NCBI GenBank assembly: GCA_903911455.1
Contig: CAIWDQ010000187.1
Location: forward strand, 1 to 14,203
DNA length: 14,203 bases
Origin: an uncultured bacterium
GTDB taxonomy: Bacteria > Bacteroidota > Bacteroidia > Bacteroidales > JACABE01
Direction of reading: 5' to 3'
The position numbers were made by a program, and so were the translations under genes. Below, piece by piece: positions 13,582 through 14,203 of the stretch; positions within the stretch are counted from its first letter, which is position 1, and each line of letters opens with the position of its first letter. A model generated the notes under the pieces. It had not been told where the DNA came from. It did no database searches and saw only the letters and a program-made list of their open reading frames with translations.

Positions 13582-14203
13582 ATGGAAATACCAAAAATTG
13601 GAGGTGCAAAAGGTATCTTTGAGATTTTTGTACCTGGCTCATTTCTATTATTAAACATTATAGGTTATCCTATTTTGCTTTTTTATAACGATTATAAATC
13701 CGAATGGAATTTTAAATTAAACTCTATTATGTGTGTAATTATACTAATTTGTTTTGGATATTTAACTGGAATAATATTACGTTTACTAAGACCTGATTTG
13801 CCAGATAAATTATCTGCAATAAAAATAAATAAAAATAATCTCTACGATAAAACAATTTCTAATTGTGAATTCCCTTATATAAAATATTTAAAATACCAAG
13901 TAATGAATGATTATTATACAGTTTCATTAAAAGTATTTTTTAATGAAACATGGGGTAAAAGAAATGATGATTCTAAATACCATAATCAACATTTTTTTAA
14001 TATGTACAAAAACATTATTTGTTTTGAAGATGAAAAGGCAGCAAATGAAATAATATCAGCCGAATCACTAACAAGATATTTAACAGGTATGTTTTTCTCT
14101 TTAAGATTTCTATTAATATACCAAATATTTTTCTTTTGTATATATTTTATAAAAAACATTTTAAATGGATTTGAATGTTTTTACTCAATATATAATATTA
14201 CTG
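13582..14203 (+). CDS. Unrecognised membrane protein, 3'-truncated by the window edge
   Basis: The frame opens at ATG 13582 and is unbroken for 207 codons to the end of the window. Hydrophobic segments are at about 12-35, 48-68 and 168-193. Between the second and third is a polar domain of about 95 residues with conserved-looking pieces LRLLRPDLPDKLSA (67-80) and FFNMYKNIICFEDEKAANE (138-156). The start MEIPKIGGAKGIFEIFVPG is reminiscent of small membrane proteins in accessory regions, but I cannot name a family. It has the same AT-rich codon use as its upstream neighbour. Confidence 0.6.
   Translation, partial: MEIPKIGGAKGIFEIFVPGSFLLLNIIGYPILLFYNDYKSEWNFKLNSIMCVIILICFGYLTGIILRLLRPDLPDKLSAIKINKNNLYDKTISNCEFPYIKYLKYQVMNDYYTVSLKVFFNETWGKRNDDSKYHNQHFFNMYKNIICFEDEKAANEIISAESLTRYLTGMFFSLRFLLIYQIFFFCIYFIKNILNGFECFYSIYNIT

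Overview
The window is AT-rich DNA from a member of the Bacteroidota, most likely a flavobacterium; I cannot name the genus. The clues are Bacteroidota-type mobilization and recombinase genes, start codons that mostly lack a Shine-Dalgarno sequence, and promoters of the -33 TTG / -7 TA type.

Left flank (1-1555): the 3' end of an unrecognised gene overlaps a SIR2-like gene with the NAD-site motifs of prophage/phage-defence SIR2 effectors. An AT-rich hairpin terminator follows.

Centre (about 1504-12350): an integrative mobilizable element (IME). On the minus strand is one protein with a PD-(D/E)XK-like middle and a DUF5655-like C-terminus. Divergent from it is a long plus-strand run: two small proteins sharing a module, a four-helix membrane protein with coiled coils, a lipoprotein with a degenerate VWA-like fold, a 50-residue membrane peptide, a VirD4/TraG-type coupling protein without obvious transmembrane anchor, a ribbon-helix-helix relaxosome protein, a MobP-type relaxase, an ArdC-like antirestriction protein, a winged-HTH protein (probable excisionase or regulator) and a tyrosine recombinase. 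No T4SS channel genes are present, so transfer would need a helper conjugation system.

Control: the 452-base divergent region carries two copies of the same 12-mer, one about 52 bases before each start codon, in what look like matched promoters. A related third copy lies at the recombinase start. The same region holds a palindrome and GTAAAT repeats on an 11-base period, a candidate oriT or operator.

Right flank (12349-14203): a recombinase-side intergenic stretch that may contain the element end, then a promoter and two unrecognised membrane-protein genes, the second cut by the window edge. By eye the flanks are more AT-rich than the element.

The most interesting observation is a nine-residue motif, R-x3-[LI]-x2-[LI]-R (thus R-x7-R), near the C-termini of the relaxase, the ArdC-like protein, the recombinase and both small leader proteins. 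It could be a shared T4SS translocation signal or a docking motif.
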